From the NCBI RefSeq assembly GCF_023734775.1, contig NZ_AP025732.1, positions 2,796,501 through 2,860,500 of the forward strand: a DNA stretch of 64,000 nt, written 5' to 3'. The position numbers were made by a program, and so were the translations under genes. The notes beneath the pieces were generated by a model, which did not search any database, was not told where the DNA came from, and saw nothing but the letters and a program-made list of their open reading frames with translations. Shown piece after piece: positions 18,850 through 29,710 of this stretch; positions within the stretch are counted from its first letter, which is position 1; the number at the start of each line of letters is the position of its first letter. Origin of the DNA: Nostoc cf. commune SO-36. GTDB lineage: Bacteria > Cyanobacteriota > Cyanobacteriia > Cyanobacteriales > Nostocaceae.

Positions 18850-19458
18850 TTAAAATACTTCTTCTGTCAGGATGTTAGATAAAATCCCGATAATTTTACC
18901 TATGTTATTAATATAATATTCGCTCAAGTCGATTTCAATCACTTGTCCAATAAGTTTTAAAAACTTCCAGCTAGTTCCCGTGGTGACAGTTCCATAAATT
19001 GCCTGAATGTTATTACCCTCACGTTCATTAAACAATTTAGCTGCTAACATCTCTGCTACACACTGACCTAATCCTGCATTGATATTTTCTTTCTTAGCTT
19101 CTACAATTGTGACAACTGGTGCGTTCAGAATTAGTAACTCTGGTGAACGGCTAATAATAAAATCGCAATTTCCATTTAAACCTTGTGCTGAATCAACAGT
19201 AAAGTCGATACCAGAAAATAAACTTATTTGATTATTTAAATATTTTCTTACAGCAATTAAAATAGGTGCAATAATCATCTCTGAACGGGATTTTTCAGTA
19301 TTACTAGCAAGAGCCAAAGGTATATTTTCGCGCAATACTTCTGCAAGTAATGGTGGACAGTCTACTTCATGTACAGATGTAAATATATCAATTTTATCAG
19401 AAATAGTTAAACCAAAGTTTTTTCTAACTCTATCTAAAGTAAAGTCACTGTATGACAC
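18850..19458 (-). CDS. Hypothetical protein with PD-(D/E)XK nuclease-like core
   Basis: 202 residues. NCDFIISRSP followed by APVVTIVEAKKENINAGLGQ fits the D...ExK catalytic pattern of restriction-endonuclease-like folds, with the QCVAEMLAAKLFNE helix expected after it. No helicase, methyltransferase or specificity domain is present. It lies beside the Uma2 pair, so this 3-kb stretch holds three nuclease-like genes on one strand. Catalytic activity is inference. Confidence 0.65.
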   Translation of the reverse strand: MSYSDFTLDRVRKNFGLTISDKIDIFTSVHEVDCPPLLAEVLRENIPLALASNTEKSRSEMIIAPILIAVRKYLNNQISLFSGIDFTVDSAQGLNGNCDFIISRSPELLILNAPVVTIVEAKKENINAGLGQCVAEMLAAKLFNEREGNNIQAIYGTVTTGTSWKFLKLIGQVIEIDLSEYYINNIGKIIGILSNILTEEVF

Positions 19459-19561
19459 TTTAGTTTCTCCTGTAAAGAATCCAGATAATTAAATTGTGCC
19501 AAATATTAGCAAGATATGTTGCTGATATTTGGCACAATTAGTATCTGAATATTTTGTAACT

Positions 19562-20824
19562 TTAAGCAAGGAAACCTGCAAAGAAGTCGAGAGTTTCTTT
19601 CAGTGCTTTGATGAAAATATCAATTTCCTCGCGGGTGTTGTAGAAAGATAGACTTGCTCGTGCGGTTGCAGCAAGACCTAAGTAACGGTGTAATGGTTGT
19701 GTGCAGTGGTGTCCAGAACGGATAGCAACGCCTTCTTGATCTAATAATGTAGATAAGTCATTGGCGTGGACTTCTCCGGCTGTGAAGGACGCAAGAGCAG
19801 CTCTACCTTCCCCTTTTGCATTTGGTTTGGGGCCGTAAATTCTAATTTGGGGAATTTGCTCTAATTGTTGGAACAAATAAGCTGTTAATTCTGCTTCGTA
19901 GGCGTGGATTTTATCCATGCCGATACTGCTAAGATAATCTATCGCAGCACCAAGTGCGATCGCTTCTCCAATTGCAGGTGTACCAGCTTCAAATTTATGC
20001 GGTAATTCTGCATAAGTAGAATGGTCTAAATACACCTCTGCAATCATCTCGCCACCGCCAAAAAATGGTGGCATTGATTCTAATAATTCCAACTTGCCAT
20101 ATAGAAATCCTATGCCAGTTGGCGCACACATTTTATGTCCCGAAGCTACCAACCAATCACAATCTATTTTCTGAACATCGACAGGGTAGTGAGGAACACT
20201 TTGACAAGCATCAACTAAGAATTTAGCACCGTAGCTGTGTGCGAGCGCACCAATTTCTTCTACTGGGTTAATACAACCCAAAGTATTGGAAATATGTACC
20301 ACTGACACCAGCTTAGTTTTCTCAGAAATCAGCTTTTTAAACTGTTCTAAATCAAAAGTTTCTTCTGGTGTTAATTCTACAAATTTCAGTACTGCACCCG
20401 TTTTTTGTGCAATCAATTGCCAAGGTACAATATTACTGTGGTGTTCCATCACCGAGAGAATAATTTCATCACCCGGCTGCAAATTATTCATTCCCCAGCT
20501 ATAAGCGACTAGGTTAATTGCCTCACTTGCGTTGCGGGTGTAGACGATTTCCTGACGCGATGCAGCATTGATGAATTTGGCAACTTTATCTCTAGCACCT
20601 TCATAAGCATCAGTAGCTTTAGCACTCAGAGAATGGGCACCTCGATGCACGTTAGCATTATATTGCTCGTAATAATCCCGCAGGGCATTTAATACAAACA
20701 AAGGCTTTTGCGATGTCGCAGCATTATCGAGATAAACCAGGGGTTTCTCATTGACTTCCTGATGCAATATCGGGAAGTCAGCACGAACTTTATCAGCAAG
20801 GGTTTTGGTAGGAGTGAAAGTCAT
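19562..20824 (-). CDS. sufS: Cysteine desulfurase SufS
   Basis: 420 residues, class V aminotransferase fold. It takes sulfur from cysteine for Fe-S cluster building, using PLP. Visible marks: the PLP-lysine region ([15 protein letters not shown]), the early NAATSQKP segment and the C-terminal active-site Cys region ([13 protein letters not shown]) of the SufS type. It is the last gene of sufB-sufC-sufD-sufS, 32 bp after sufD. Expression should follow the SufR-controlled promoter upstream of sufB. Confidence 0.95.
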   Translation of the reverse strand: MTFTPTKTLADKVRADFPILHQEVNEKPLVYLDNAATSQKPLFVLNALRDYYEQYNANVHRGAHSLSAKATDAYEGARDKVAKFINAASRQEIVYTRNASEAINLVAYSWGMNNLQPGDEIILSVMEHHSNIVPWQLIAQKTGAVLKFVELTPEETFDLEQFKKLISEKTKLVSVVHISNTLGCINPVEEIGALAHSYGAKFLVDACQSVPHYPVDVQKIDCDWLVASGHKMCAPTGIGFLYGKLELLESMPPFFGGGEMIAEVYLDHSTYAELPHKFEAGTPAIGEAIALGAAIDYLSSIGMDKIHAYEAELTAYLFQQLEQIPQIRIYGPKPNAKGEGRAALASFTAGEVHANDLSTLLDQEGVAIRSGHHCTQPLHRYLGLAATARASLSFYNTREEIDIFIKALKETLDFFAGFLA

Positions 20825-20856
20825 TGGTAGATTAGTTATTTGTCATTTGTCATTCG

Positions 20857-22227
20857 TCATTCGTCGTTCGTCAGAGATTTAAGATTATTGACTGTGTTTA
20901 ATAGGATTTCTCGGAGAGATGGAACTGGTATTTTGTTGATGACTTCAGCAGCAAAGGCGTTAATTAATAACTTCCGAGCATCGTTTTCATCAATTCCCCT
21001 ACTTTGCAGATAAAATATTTCGTCATCTTCCAATTGGCTAACAGTAGCACCGTGAGCGCATTTGACATTATCGGCTGTAATTTCTAATTGGGGTTTGGTA
21101 TCAACTCTGGCTTTCGATGATAGCAGCAAATTCCGATTCAATTGGGTTGCATTTGTCAACTGCGCTCGTTTGGGGACAAAAACTTTACCGTTGAAGACTG
21201 CGTGAGCGCGATCGCCTACAATACATTTATGCAATTGGTCACTTGTACCGTGAGGATAATTGAGTGCGATCGCACTGTGAGTATCAGACAACTGCTTACC
21301 AGAGATTATCGTCAAACCATTGAGAGTAGTTTGGGTTTGCTCACCAGTTTGCAAAATCTCCAAATTGTGCCGCGACAACTTCGCACCTAAAGTTATGGCA
21401 TGACAAGTATATCGGCTATCACGAGCCTGTGCGATCGCAGTTTTTCCAATATGAAAAGCCTCTGCACCTTCTGACTCAACCCTAGTGTGGCTCACTTGGG
21501 CATTGTCAGCAATCCAAATTTCCGTAACTGCATTGGTGAAATATACTGCCTCTTTCTCTGCACCTTGGCGGTTTGTATACTCTTCAATCAAATTCACCTG
21601 CGAACCACTTTCCGCCACCACTAAACAACGCGGCTGCGAAATTGTTGCAGTCTCTCCCGCAACCGAAATAAACGCCAGATGAATTGGTGTCTCAACTACC
21701 ACATTCTTCTTCACCCACACCACGGCTGCATCAGTTATCCCAGCCGTATTGAGAGCAGTAAAAACTTCCTGCGCTCCTTCAGCTTGAGCTAAATACTGCT
21801 GTACACCTTCCTGCTCAACCGCAGATAAGCCAGCCAAATTACTCACCACAATTCCAGATGGCAAATCTGTAACTGCTGATAACTCCGGCGCATAAACGCC
21901 GTTGATAAATACTAAACGACTGTTAGCCGCTTCTGGCAAAATATCAAATTGCAAAGACGCGTCATTTCCAGTCTCTACACTAAATTGCACCTTTCGCAGA
22001 GACGACAAATCGGTAAATCGCCATTCTTCCTCGCGGGTAGTCGGGATAGTTGAGTGGCGTACCCAATTAGCAGCACTTTGGGGTAATTCCTGTAACCAAC
22101 CTTCTGTTTTGGGTGTAGTTACCTGATTTAACAATTCAGTTAGATAGGTATCTTTATCTAACAGAGTCGATGTCAAATTGACTAAATTCGAGTTGGGAAT
22201 TGGACTAGGAGATACTTGAATACTCAT
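20857..22227 (-). CDS. sufD: Fe-S cluster assembly protein SufD
   Basis: 456 residues, partner of SufB in the SufBC2D scaffold complex. It shows the beta-helix core typical of the SufB/SufD family (LGAKLSRHNLEI, then ADNVKCAHGATVSQLEDDEI near the C-terminus, with the conserved His/Cys area). The ATG overlaps the sufC stop by one base (TAATG), so the two are translationally coupled. Confidence 0.95.
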   Translation of the reverse strand: MSIQVSPSPIPNSNLVNLTSTLLDKDTYLTELLNQVTTPKTEGWLQELPQSAANWVRHSTIPTTREEEWRFTDLSSLRKVQFSVETGNDASLQFDILPEAANSRLVFINGVYAPELSAVTDLPSGIVVSNLAGLSAVEQEGVQQYLAQAEGAQEVFTALNTAGITDAAVVWVKKNVVVETPIHLAFISVAGETATISQPRCLVVAESGSQVNLIEEYTNRQGAEKEAVYFTNAVTEIWIADNAQVSHTRVESEGAEAFHIGKTAIAQARDSRYTCHAITLGAKLSRHNLEILQTGEQTQTTLNGLTIISGKQLSDTHSAIALNYPHGTSDQLHKCIVGDRAHAVFNGKVFVPKRAQLTNATQLNRNLLLSSKARVDTKPQLEITADNVKCAHGATVSQLEDDEIFYLQSRGIDENDARKLLINAFAAEVINKIPVPSLREILLNTVNNLKSLTNDE

Positions 22228-23015
22228 TACACACCCACCTCAGCTGCAAATTCTTCCAGCACCCAGTCATAACCGCGAGACTCTAACTTCAATGCCAGTT
22301 CTTTACCGCCACTCGTAATAATCCGCCCCTGTGCCATCACATGCACAAAATCAGGCACAATATAATCAAGTAATCGTTGGTAATGAGTAATCAAAATTGT
22401 GGCATTTTCTGGACTTGCCAGTTGATTTACCCCATTTGCCACAATTCGGAGTGCGTCAATATCCAAACCCGAATCAGTTTCATCCAAAATCCCTAACTTT
22501 GGTTCCAGCAGCGCCATTTGCAGAATTTCATTCCGCTTCTTCTCGCCACCAGAAAACCCTTCATTCAAACTCCGACTGAGAAAACTGGGATTCATCTTCA
22601 CTACATCCAGCTTTTCCTCAATCAAATCGTCAAAATCAAAAGCGTCTATTTCTTCTAAACCTTGCGCCTTGCGACGAGAATTGTACGCCACCCGCAAGAA
22701 ATCCAAATTGCTCACACCGGGAATTTCTAACGGATACTGAAACGCCAAAAATACACCACTTCTAGCGCGTTCCTCCGGTTCCAATTCCAGGAGATTTTGT
22801 CCTTGGAAAATCACCTCACCGCCAGTTACCTCATACGCCGGATGTCCAGCCAACACCTTAGAAAAGGTACTCTTACCAGAACCATTCGGCCCCATAATCG
22901 CATGAATTTCACCCGATCGCACCTCCAGATTGACACCCTTAAGAATCGGTGTCCCATCAACATTAGCCGTCAGATTTCGTACTGACAGCACAACTTCACT
23001 ATTTTCAATAATCAT
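22227..23015 (-). CDS. sufC: Fe-S cluster assembly ATPase SufC
   Basis: 262 residues if started at ATG 23015 ([20 protein letters not shown]), where a GGGAGAG ribosome site precedes it. The 21 codons of open frame further upstream are probably untranslated. ABC ATPase motifs: Walker [10 protein letters not shown], a Q-loop near FQYPLEIPG, signature SGGEKKR, and [10 protein letters not shown] as Walker B. It energises the SufBC2D complex. The 98-bp gap to sufB contains a common dispersed repeat (GCGTCTTGGCGGTTCG). Confidence 0.95.
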   Translation of the reverse strand: MIIENSEVVLSVRNLTANVDGTPILKGVNLEVRSGEIHAIMGPNGSGKSTFSKVLAGHPAYEVTGGEVIFQGQNLLELEPEERARSGVFLAFQYPLEIPGVSNLDFLRVAYNSRRKAQGLEEIDAFDFDDLIEEKLDVVKMNPSFLSRSLNEGFSGGEKKRNEILQMALLEPKLGILDETDSGLDIDALRIVANGVNQLASPENATILITHYQRLLDYIVPDFVHVMAQGRIITSGGKELALKLESRGYDWVLEEFAAEVGV

Positions 23016-23113
23016 CTTCTCTCCCTTCTCTGCGCTCTTGGCGTCTTGGCGGTTCGTTATTCCAAAAGATAAACACAAAACGCCGATGTCCCTGTGTTTA
23101 TCCTTGCTTGCAT

Positions 23114-24553
23114 TTATCCAACACTGCCTTCCAACTTCAAACTCAACAACTTATCAGCTTCCACAGCAAACTCCATCGGTAGCTGATTGAAAACATCCTT
23201 ACAGAAGCCGCTAATCATCATCGAAATAGCATCTTCCGAAGAAATACCCCGTTGAGCAAAGTAGAATAACTGATCTTCCCCAATCTTGGAAGTAGAAGCT
23301 TCATGCTCCACCTTCGCACCGTTATTTTGCACCTGAATATAAGGGAAAGTGTTGGCATGGGCATTATCCCCAATCAGCATTGAGTCACACTGAGAATAAT
23401 TTCTCGCCCCTTTAGCCGTCGGGTTAACTTTCACCAAACCCCGGTAACTATTACTAGAATTACCTGCGGAGATTCCTTTAGAAATAATTGTACTGCGGGT
23501 ATTCTTACCTACGTGAATCATCTTACTACCAGTATCAGCTTGCTGCTGATGATTTGTCAGCGCCACCGAGTAAAATTCACCCACAGAGTTATCACCCACC
23601 AACACACAGCTAGGATATTTCCAAGTAATTGCCGAACCTGTTTCTACTTGAGTCCAGGAAATCTTAGAATTTACGCCCTGACACAAACCGCGCTTGGTGA
23701 CAAAGTTGTAAATACCGCCTTTACCGTTGGCATCTCCAGCGTACCAGTTTTGCACGGTGGAGTATTTAATTTCGGCGTTGTCAAGGGCGACGAGTTCCAC
23801 AACGGCGGCGTGTAGCTGGTTGCTATCATACATCGGTGCAGTGCAACCTTCGAGGTAAGAAACATAACTACCTTCTTCGGCGACAATCAAAGTGCGCTCA
23901 AATTGTCCCGTGTCACCAGAGTTGATGCGGAAGTAGGTAGACAGTTCCATTGGGCATTTTACGCCTTTAGGAATATAGACAAAGGAACCATCGCTAAATA
24001 CGGCGGCGTTCAAGGCGGCAAAATAATTGTCAGCTATAGGAACAACGCTACCCAAGTATTTTTTGATTAGTTCTGGGTGTTCTTGCAACGCTTCCGAAAA
24101 CGAACAGAAAATAACGCCATCTTCCGCTAGCTTTTCTTTAAATGTAGTGGCGACAGATACGCTATCAAAAATTGCATCAACGGCGACATTTGCCAGTCGC
24201 TTCTGTTCAGATAGGGAAATGCCTAACTTTTCAAAGGTTTCTAAAAGGGTTGGATCAACTTCATCCAAGCTGTTTAGTTTTTCTTTCTTACGTTTCGGCG
24301 CTGAGTAGTAAATGATATCCTGATAATTTATTGGCGGGTACTTGACATTCGGCCAAGTTGGTTCCGTCATTTTTTGCCACTGGCGATAAGCTCTGAGACG
24401 AAAGTCCAGCATGAACTGTGGCTCGTTCTTCTTAGAGGAGATCAAGCGGATAACGTCCTCGTCTAGTCCACGCGGTATGGTGTCGGACTCAATGTCTGTG
24501 ACAAAGCCGTACTTGTAGGGTTGGTTGACTAAGGTTTTGACAGTGGCACTCAT
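23114..24553 (-). CDS. sufB: Fe-S cluster assembly protein SufB
   Basis: 479 residues, full length, no intein. It is the core Fe-S scaffold subunit. Characteristic segments include [39 protein letters not shown], and [20 protein letters not shown] near the C-terminus. It is the first gene of the suf operon and is divergent from sufR, with a 244-bp shared control region holding two SufR boxes. Confidence 0.96.
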   Translation of the reverse strand: MSATVKTLVNQPYKYGFVTDIESDTIPRGLDEDVIRLISSKKNEPQFMLDFRLRAYRQWQKMTEPTWPNVKYPPINYQDIIYYSAPKRKKEKLNSLDEVDPTLLETFEKLGISLSEQKRLANVAVDAIFDSVSVATTFKEKLAEDGVIFCSFSEALQEHPELIKKYLGSVVPIADNYFAALNAAVFSDGSFVYIPKGVKCPMELSTYFRINSGDTGQFERTLIVAEEGSYVSYLEGCTAPMYDSNQLHAAVVELVALDNAEIKYSTVQNWYAGDANGKGGIYNFVTKRGLCQGVNSKISWTQVETGSAITWKYPSCVLVGDNSVGEFYSVALTNHQQQADTGSKMIHVGKNTRSTIISKGISAGNSSNSYRGLVKVNPTAKGARNYSQCDSMLIGDNAHANTFPYIQVQNNGAKVEHEASTSKIGEDQLFYFAQRGISSEDAISMMISGFCKDVFNQLPMEFAVEADKLLSLKLEGSVG

Positions 24554-24682
24554 CAGTAATAATCTCTTGTGTTCGGAACTTGAATCTCTCTATAGGGATG
24601 GGAGACTGGGTTTGTTTAGCCGATTCCCATATACCGTTACGGAATGGTTACACGGCTGCTAGAATAGTGGTGGAGAGTAAAA

Positions 24683-24696
24683 CAACAGCTATGTTG
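24683..24696. promoter_or_regulatory. SufR operator box 1
   Basis: A perfect CAAC-N6-GTTG palindrome between the divergent sufB and sufR genes. This is the published recognition pattern of cyanobacterial SufR, which with its Fe-S cluster represses the suf operon. Confidence 0.85.
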
Positions 24697-24727
24697 TTTA
24701 ATCTATCTTCATTTTACGCTAAATTAA

Positions 24728-24741
24728 CAACAACAATGTTG
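24728..24741. promoter_or_regulatory. SufR operator box 2
   Basis: A second perfect CAAC-N6-GTTG palindrome, 45 bp from the first (about four helix turns) and closer to sufR. Two boxes in a divergent control region fit repression of sufB with autoregulation of sufR. Confidence 0.85.
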
Positions 24742-24797
24742 TCAAAGTCAAATTTTCCAAAAAATTTTTGTGATGTTCGCTGAACGTCTCGCACCAC

Positions 24798-25487
24798 ATG
24801 AAGATGGCGACTACCCACCAGTCCTCAACCAAGCAAGATATCCTTGAGTATCTGCACAAACACGAAAAAGCAACGGCTTTGGAGCTAGCTGAAGTTTTAG
24901 ACGTTACCCCCCAAGCTATTCGTCGCCATCTCAAAGATTTGGAGACGGAGGAGCTAGTTTTGTATTCGACATCAGTGCAGGCGGCGGGGACGGGGCGGCC
25001 GCAGCATCTTTATGAACTGAGTCGTCAGGGACGCGATCGCTTGCATCGAACAATGAGCGATCGCTTTGGTGATGCAAGCGGAAATTTTGCGGTTTCGTTG
25101 CTAGATACCTTAGCCGAAACGGTAGGACACGATCAATTTAAATCGATTTTAGAGAAACAGTGGCAGCGCAAAGCCAAAGAATACCGCGATCGCGTCGGTA
25201 ACGGTTCACTGCGAGAACGTGTAGCCAATTTAGTAGAGTTGAGAAAAGCGGAAGGCTTCATGGCAGAGTATCACGCTGTTGATGTAAATGACTGCTTTGA
25301 GAGCGATCGCTTTATATTAATGGAGCATAACTGTGCCATTTCCAACGTTGCCGAGTCTTTTCCTAGTATCTGCGGTCACGAATTAGAAATGTTTGCAGCC
25401 GTCTTACCAGATTGTATCGTAGAACGCACCCACTGGATTATTGATGGCGAACACCGTTGTGGCTATTTAGTACAAATTCGTCATTAG
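24798..25487 (+). CDS. sufR: Fe-S cluster-dependent repressor SufR
   Basis: 229 residues; an ATG two codons further in (24804) is an alternative start. The N-terminal winged-helix (DeoR/ArsR-like) shows TALELAEVLDVTPQAIRRHL, with the wing around GTGRPQHLYELS. The C-terminal half carries conserved Cys residues in HNCAIS, SICGHE, PDCIVE and HRCGY that would bind the [4Fe-4S] cluster. It is divergent from sufB; its own two palindromes lie in between. Confidence 0.95.
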   Translation: MKMATTHQSSTKQDILEYLHKHEKATALELAEVLDVTPQAIRRHLKDLETEELVLYSTSVQAAGTGRPQHLYELSRQGRDRLHRTMSDRFGDASGNFAVSLLDTLAETVGHDQFKSILEKQWQRKAKEYRDRVGNGSLRERVANLVELRKAEGFMAEYHAVDVNDCFESDRFILMEHNCAISNVAESFPSICGHELEMFAAVLPDCIVERTHWIIDGEHRCGYLVQIRH

Positions 25488-25541
25488 TCATTTAGTCATT
25501 TTTTCAAGAAGCAATGCCCAACTAAGTTTGAGATACCATTT

Positions 25542-25802
25542 ATGGACGTACCGCCTCAGCAACCATCAACACAATTTTTAACCCTGGAAGAGTCAGCAAA
25601 AGTAGACGCGGCGTTGTTGTCTTCCCCAGAAAAGTTTTTAACAAGATTGACAATTTCATCACTGAAGCTTTTGAAACATATTGCCCAAGAGTACGGCGTT
25701 GCTATTGAAGATTTGACAGCACAGCAAGTAATTGCCTGGTTTGAAAAAGATGGCAAAATTCGACGTGAACAGGGCATTGAAGGTTCATACCTGAAATGGT
25801 GA
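25542..25802 (+). CDS. Conserved hypothetical protein
   Basis: 86 residues, soluble and mostly helical (TRLTISSLKLLKHIAQEYGV, then AQQVIAWFEKDGKIRREQ). It lies 54 bp downstream of sufR on the same strand and may share its transcript. No family name recognised. The position suggests no clear role in Fe-S assembly. Confidence 0.6.
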   Translation: MDVPPQQPSTQFLTLEESAKVDAALLSSPEKFLTRLTISSLKLLKHIAQEYGVAIEDLTAQQVIAWFEKDGKIRREQGIEGSYLKW

Positions 25803-26164
25803 TCTGCGGTAGTAAAGTTTTCGTTGCATTTACTTGTAAAAAACAACCATACAAAATATTACGCTTTTAAAAGCAGAAATATTTCTTAGAAACGCGATAG
25901 TAAGATGCCGTCGTTGAGTTCAGTCTAATATTCGTAGTAGAGAGACAGAATATTACATCTCTACAGGTTTAAAATCAATACCAAAAATCCTTAAATCAAC
26001 CGTATTGGAGCGATAACCTTTTAAGTACGCGACAATGAGTCTGTTAAATTTTACCAATTGCAGAAGGAATTGGACGCCACAAAATCTTAAATAATAAATA
26101 AAAAGCACCTTTTTTAAGGTGCTTTTATTTGAAATAAATAACATTTGATTTTTCAAATAATTAT
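25803..26164. other. Intergenic region with a bidirectional terminator
   Basis: About 360 bp between convergent genes. Apart from the hairpin at 26101-26126 I see no defensible feature. A reverse frame at 25953-26156 has no supporting start signal. Confidence 0.4.
26101..26126. terminator. Terminator hairpin
   Basis: Perfect 10-bp stem AAAAGCACCT / AGGTGCTTTT with a 6-nt loop and T-rich flanks on both strands. It lies about 40 bp after the stop of the gene at 26165-26797 and can also stop transcripts from the left. Confidence 0.8.
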
Positions 26165-26797
26165 TTAAGCATTGTAATTATTAGCACGAGGACTACGAGC
26201 GCCAGTTACGGCTCCAATCATTGCGGCTATTAAACCCAATAAGGAACCAAATACAAACCACCACAACCCTGAACGTAAATTAGCTGCTGCATCACGAGTT
26301 TGTTGGGCACTGATGTTTGCTTGTGGTACATTAACACCACCTTGCTGTTGTACCTGGTTTATAACTTCCCCAGCGTTAGAAGCAGCAACACCAAAAGCAC
26401 CAGATACTCCGTTTGCTAACAGCCATGAGCTAACTGCCAAAGTCGTTGCCCAAAGAATTGCGCCGTTAAGAAGAGCTGTATTGCGGTTCATCGGCCCACA
26501 AGCACGGGCTGCAACCCAACCACCAGTAAATAGAGAAATTAGTAAAGCGATAGTTGACCAAAGCCCGGCATTACCCGCAGCGTCAGGGGCAATTGTTCTG
26601 GGTGCACCTGAACCTTCAACTGTGCCTGCCGCAAAAGCACCAATTATAGCGCTCAAAATTAATTGAGTAGCTAAAGCAACCAACAAACCAGAAATAATTG
26701 GCCCCCAGCGAACAAGATCATGATACTCAGCTACTCGTCCTGTTACCACAGGCTCAGTAGCAATACCTTCATTACCTGTCCGATTTACGTATGACAT
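26165..26797 (-). CDS. Four-helix membrane protein of unknown function
   Basis: 210 residues. The polar N-terminus is followed by four hydrophobic spans (WGPIISGLLVALATQLILSA, TIALLISLFTGGWVAARA, ATTLAVSSWLLANGVSGAFG and WWFVFGSLLGLIAAMIGAV). A Gln/Asn-rich loop (VQQQGGVNVPQANIS) separates the third and fourth. Ala/Gly-rich spans resemble TIGR04086/YrzE-like membrane proteins. No catalytic motif. Confidence 0.7.
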   Translation of the reverse strand: MSYVNRTGNEGIATEPVVTGRVAEYHDLVRWGPIISGLLVALATQLILSAIIGAFAAGTVEGSGAPRTIAPDAAGNAGLWSTIALLISLFTGGWVAARACGPMNRNTALLNGAILWATTLAVSSWLLANGVSGAFGVAASNAGEVINQVQQQGGVNVPQANISAQQTRDAAANLRSGLWWFVFGSLLGLIAAMIGAVTGARSPRANNYNA

Positions 26798-27133
26798 AAC
26801 TTATCTTCTCCAGTGCTGTTCCAGCAAAGCTTATCTCAGGCATATTCATGTTTATGCTTAAGATTAAATAACTAAATCGTCTGTTTTTATATCTATCAAT
26901 AGAAAGAGTTAATAGGTATATCTTTAGTGAGAAAAAGCAGATTTATTTAAAAAGTTTTAATATAATTTAGTATTTATTAACTCTATGAATAATTATTTCA
27001 TAGAATCAAATTTAACTACTAAAGTTTTTAAATAAAAATACAACTAATTCTAAGAAACCAATTTTAGTTACGTAGGCAATTAAACTTAAGACACAACTTT
27101 ATAAAAATTGTCAAAAGTAAGGATAATCAAAAA
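26798..27133. other. Intergenic region
   Basis: AT-rich upstream region of the membrane protein gene. No gene or strong structure seen. Confidence 0.4.
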
Positions 27134-27460
27134 TTAACGCATCCTCACAGCAGTGCCTGTGGCAGTAATCAGCAAAAGAACTCCTGACTGGTCAAGATTG
27201 ATTGTGCCAGTATCAATTTCAATCCCGATTACAGCATTTGCTCCTAAACGTTGTGCCCGTTGCTCTAATTCTTCTAATGCCTTGCGTTGACCCTGCTCAA
27301 ATAGACGCTCATAGCTAGCAGTGCGTCCACCGATAATATCTCGAATACCAGCCAAAAAATCCCGCAAGAAATTACTGCCGTAAACTACTTCTGCTGTCAC
27401 AATACCTAAATATGACTCAATAACTGCTCCTTGAATTACATCAGTGGTAGTTATAATCAT
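27134..27460 (-). CDS. YbjQ/UPF0145 family heavy-metal-binding-domain protein
   Basis: 108 residues matching the small YbjQ (DUF74) fold: a start of the form TTTDVIQGAVIESYLGIV, then GGRTASYERLFEQGQRKALE, then LGANAVIGIEIDTGTI. Members form pentamers; a metal-binding role has been proposed but not proven. It is isolated between long intergenic spaces. Confidence 0.85.
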   Translation of the reverse strand: MIITTTDVIQGAVIESYLGIVTAEVVYGSNFLRDFLAGIRDIIGGRTASYERLFEQGQRKALEELEQRAQRLGANAVIGIEIDTGTINLDQSGVLLLITATGTAVRMR

Positions 27461-28124
27461 AAATTAACCTCTTAGATAGGATATAGATTGATATTTATTA
27501 TTATTCAAATTTTTATCAAAATATTTTAAAATTTGTAACTTTAATTACAGAATACAGTTTTGATAAATATCACATAACACAATTTTAGATTATGCTTTAA
27601 GCTTTAGTATTATCCTCAATAGAAGCCATGACTTAAAGGAACATTTTACTAATTAAATTTATCTTACAGTGTAATGACCACAAAAGGGTATGAACGCCGG
27701 GATGATGACTTCTAAAAAGGTAATGTCAAAGACGAAAAATGTGATAGAAATTGGATACATAGTCAGCAAATTATTAAATTAAATAAAAAATAGGAATGAA
27801 TGCCAAACTCTACATGCTTGGTCTATCAAGGTTTAGGGTGAAGTCAAATGTATGTTTAAGTTTTCCGATTAATACGTATAACTACTGACTAAAAAAGTGT
27901 AATTTTGGGATTATACCTATTGATATGTCGGGTAAATTCATCTGAGTCTTGATAGCTGATACTTCATTATTCAGTAAAAACTCTGTTATACCGTATTGAT
28001 TATAAAGGAAAGGTAGATGAACTATTCACATCTTAATTAATACGAATAAATACAGTTTTCAAAAGTCCATATTTTTGTTTTAATGTACAAGAAAAAAGTT
28101 CTCTAAAATTTCAGGAAATTTACT
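27461..28124. other. Long intergenic region
   Basis: About 660 bp of AT-rich DNA upstream of both the YbjQ gene and the TPR gene. I see no gene, tRNA or strong palindrome. It probably holds both promoters. Confidence 0.4.
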
Positions 28125-28804
28125 GTGTACAAACCAACATCATTCGTGTTTAGTGTGGTGTTACTAGGATATTTTGCCTTCACCATACCTTCAGTGGCTC
28201 AGGCTGAAGTATTAGTGGCGCAAGCCAAAAACCCGCAGTTAAAGCAATTGCTAGAGGAAGGTCGGAGGTTAGTGGATACGGGCGATTATGGTGGTGCGAT
28301 CGCAGTTTATCAGCAAGCAGCTAGGTTAGCTCCCAAAAATGCTAAAATTCACTCAGGTATTGGGTATTTATATGCTCAACAGGGAAATTACCAGGCGGCA
28401 TTAACAGCTTATCGTCGTGCGATCGCAATTAACCCTAACAATAGTGATTTTTATTACGCCGTGGGTTACATCAAAGCGAATTTGGGCGACACACCTGGGG
28501 CAAAGGAAGGCTACCGTCGTGCGATACAGCTGAATCGTAACAATGTTAACGCCTATTTAGGATTGCTGTAACGCAATCGCGTATGGGAGACTATACTGCT
28601 GCTACCTGGGCATATCAACAAGCAATCGACTTGGATAAGAACAATGCTCAAACTTATGAGTTAATGGGTTCGATGTATAAACAGCGACGACAAGCCAAAC
28701 AAGCTAACAGCTTGCTTCAGAAAGCCCGTGACTTGTATAAGCGGCGCAATGACTCAGATGGTGTCAACAGAGTAGAAGCCATGCTGCGACAGTTAGGAGG
28801 ATGA
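28125..28804 (+). pseudogene. Secreted TPR protein with a one-base frameshift
   Basis: GTG start, signal peptide (FSVVLLGYFAFTIPSVAQAE), then tetratricopeptide repeats (YGGAIAVYQQAARLAPKNAK, YQAALTAYRRAIAINPNNSD and more). The frame stops at 28571 after AYLGLL. In another frame it continues at once (VTQSRMGDYTAATWAYQQAI) to 28804. Adding one G near 28565 (TTGCTG to TTGGCTG) gives one continuous protein of about 226 residues with four to five TPRs. Either a recent mutation or a read error. Likely a periplasmic protein-protein interaction factor. Confidence 0.75.
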
Positions 28805-28806
28805 AG

Positions 28807-29710
28807 TTAATCTAACTGGCGTCCCGTTAATTCCACAAAAATATCTTCCAGGTTAGAGGGACGCACCATCATTCCGGTTTTATCGGGCTGCTTCATTCAA
28901 GTAGATATTTGCTGCTTCTAATGATGGAAAAAACAGATATTCCCAACTCCGAGCGCCATCACTTCCCACATCAGACACACCCAATTGTTTCATCACCAAA
29001 CCTTCACCGTGAGCAGAACGCAGCTGTTGTAAAGTTCCCAAAGAAATCAGCTTTCCGCTATCCATAATACCGATGCGTCCCGGCTTGGTGGAGCCAAAGG
29101 CATCGCACAAAAATTCGACCTCATCCATATAATGGGTCGTTAGTAACATCGTCATCCCCTGTTTATTCAAATCTCGAATAATTTCCCAGAGGCGTCGCCT
29201 GGTTTGGGGGTCTAGTCCTACCGTTGGTTCATCCAAAAACAAAATTTGCGGTTGATGTAATAAAGCTCTCGCAATCTGCAACCGTCGTTTCATACCCCCA
29301 GACAGGGTTTTTACCAAATCATCACGTTTTTCTGATAGCTCAACATACTCTAGCCATTGATTAATCAGTCTTTGTCGCTGCGGGTTGCTAATGTGATGTA
29401 GTCTCCCGTGCAGTTCCATATTTTCCCAGACGGTTAAATCGTTATCTACACTGACTTGCTGCAAGACTACACCAATACTCTGTTTTGCTAACGTTCGTTG
29501 GCGCATCACATCATATCCACCTACCTCTATCCGTCCTTGAGATGGTTTCGTGAGTGTAGTTAGCATCCGAATCGTGGTTGATTTACCCGCACCGTTTGGG
29601 CCAAGTAGAGCAAATATTTCCCCCGCTTCAATGTTGAATGACAGGTCATTGACTACAGGTACATTGTTATAAAACTTGTAGACGTTTTCTAGAAAGACAG
29701 CAGCAGTCAC
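28807..29710 (-). CDS. ABC transporter ATP-binding protein, frameshift near C-terminus
   Basis: Walker A GPNGAGKST, signature LSGGMKRRL, Walker B ILFLDEPTVGLD and the H-loop in LLTTHYMDEV are all intact. It belongs to the drug/polysaccharide-exporter (DrrA-like) group. The frame ends at 28880 (NEAAR), but a +1 shift there gives DKTGMMVRPSNLEDIFVELT and a stop at 28807-28809, the normal C-terminal tail of this group. So one base is extra near 28890. No permease gene is adjacent in the window. About 300 residues when corrected. Confidence 0.85.

Noticed and set aside
25953..26156. 67-codon reverse frame between convergent genes
   Set aside because: It overlaps the terminator hairpin at 26101-26126 and has no ribosome site.
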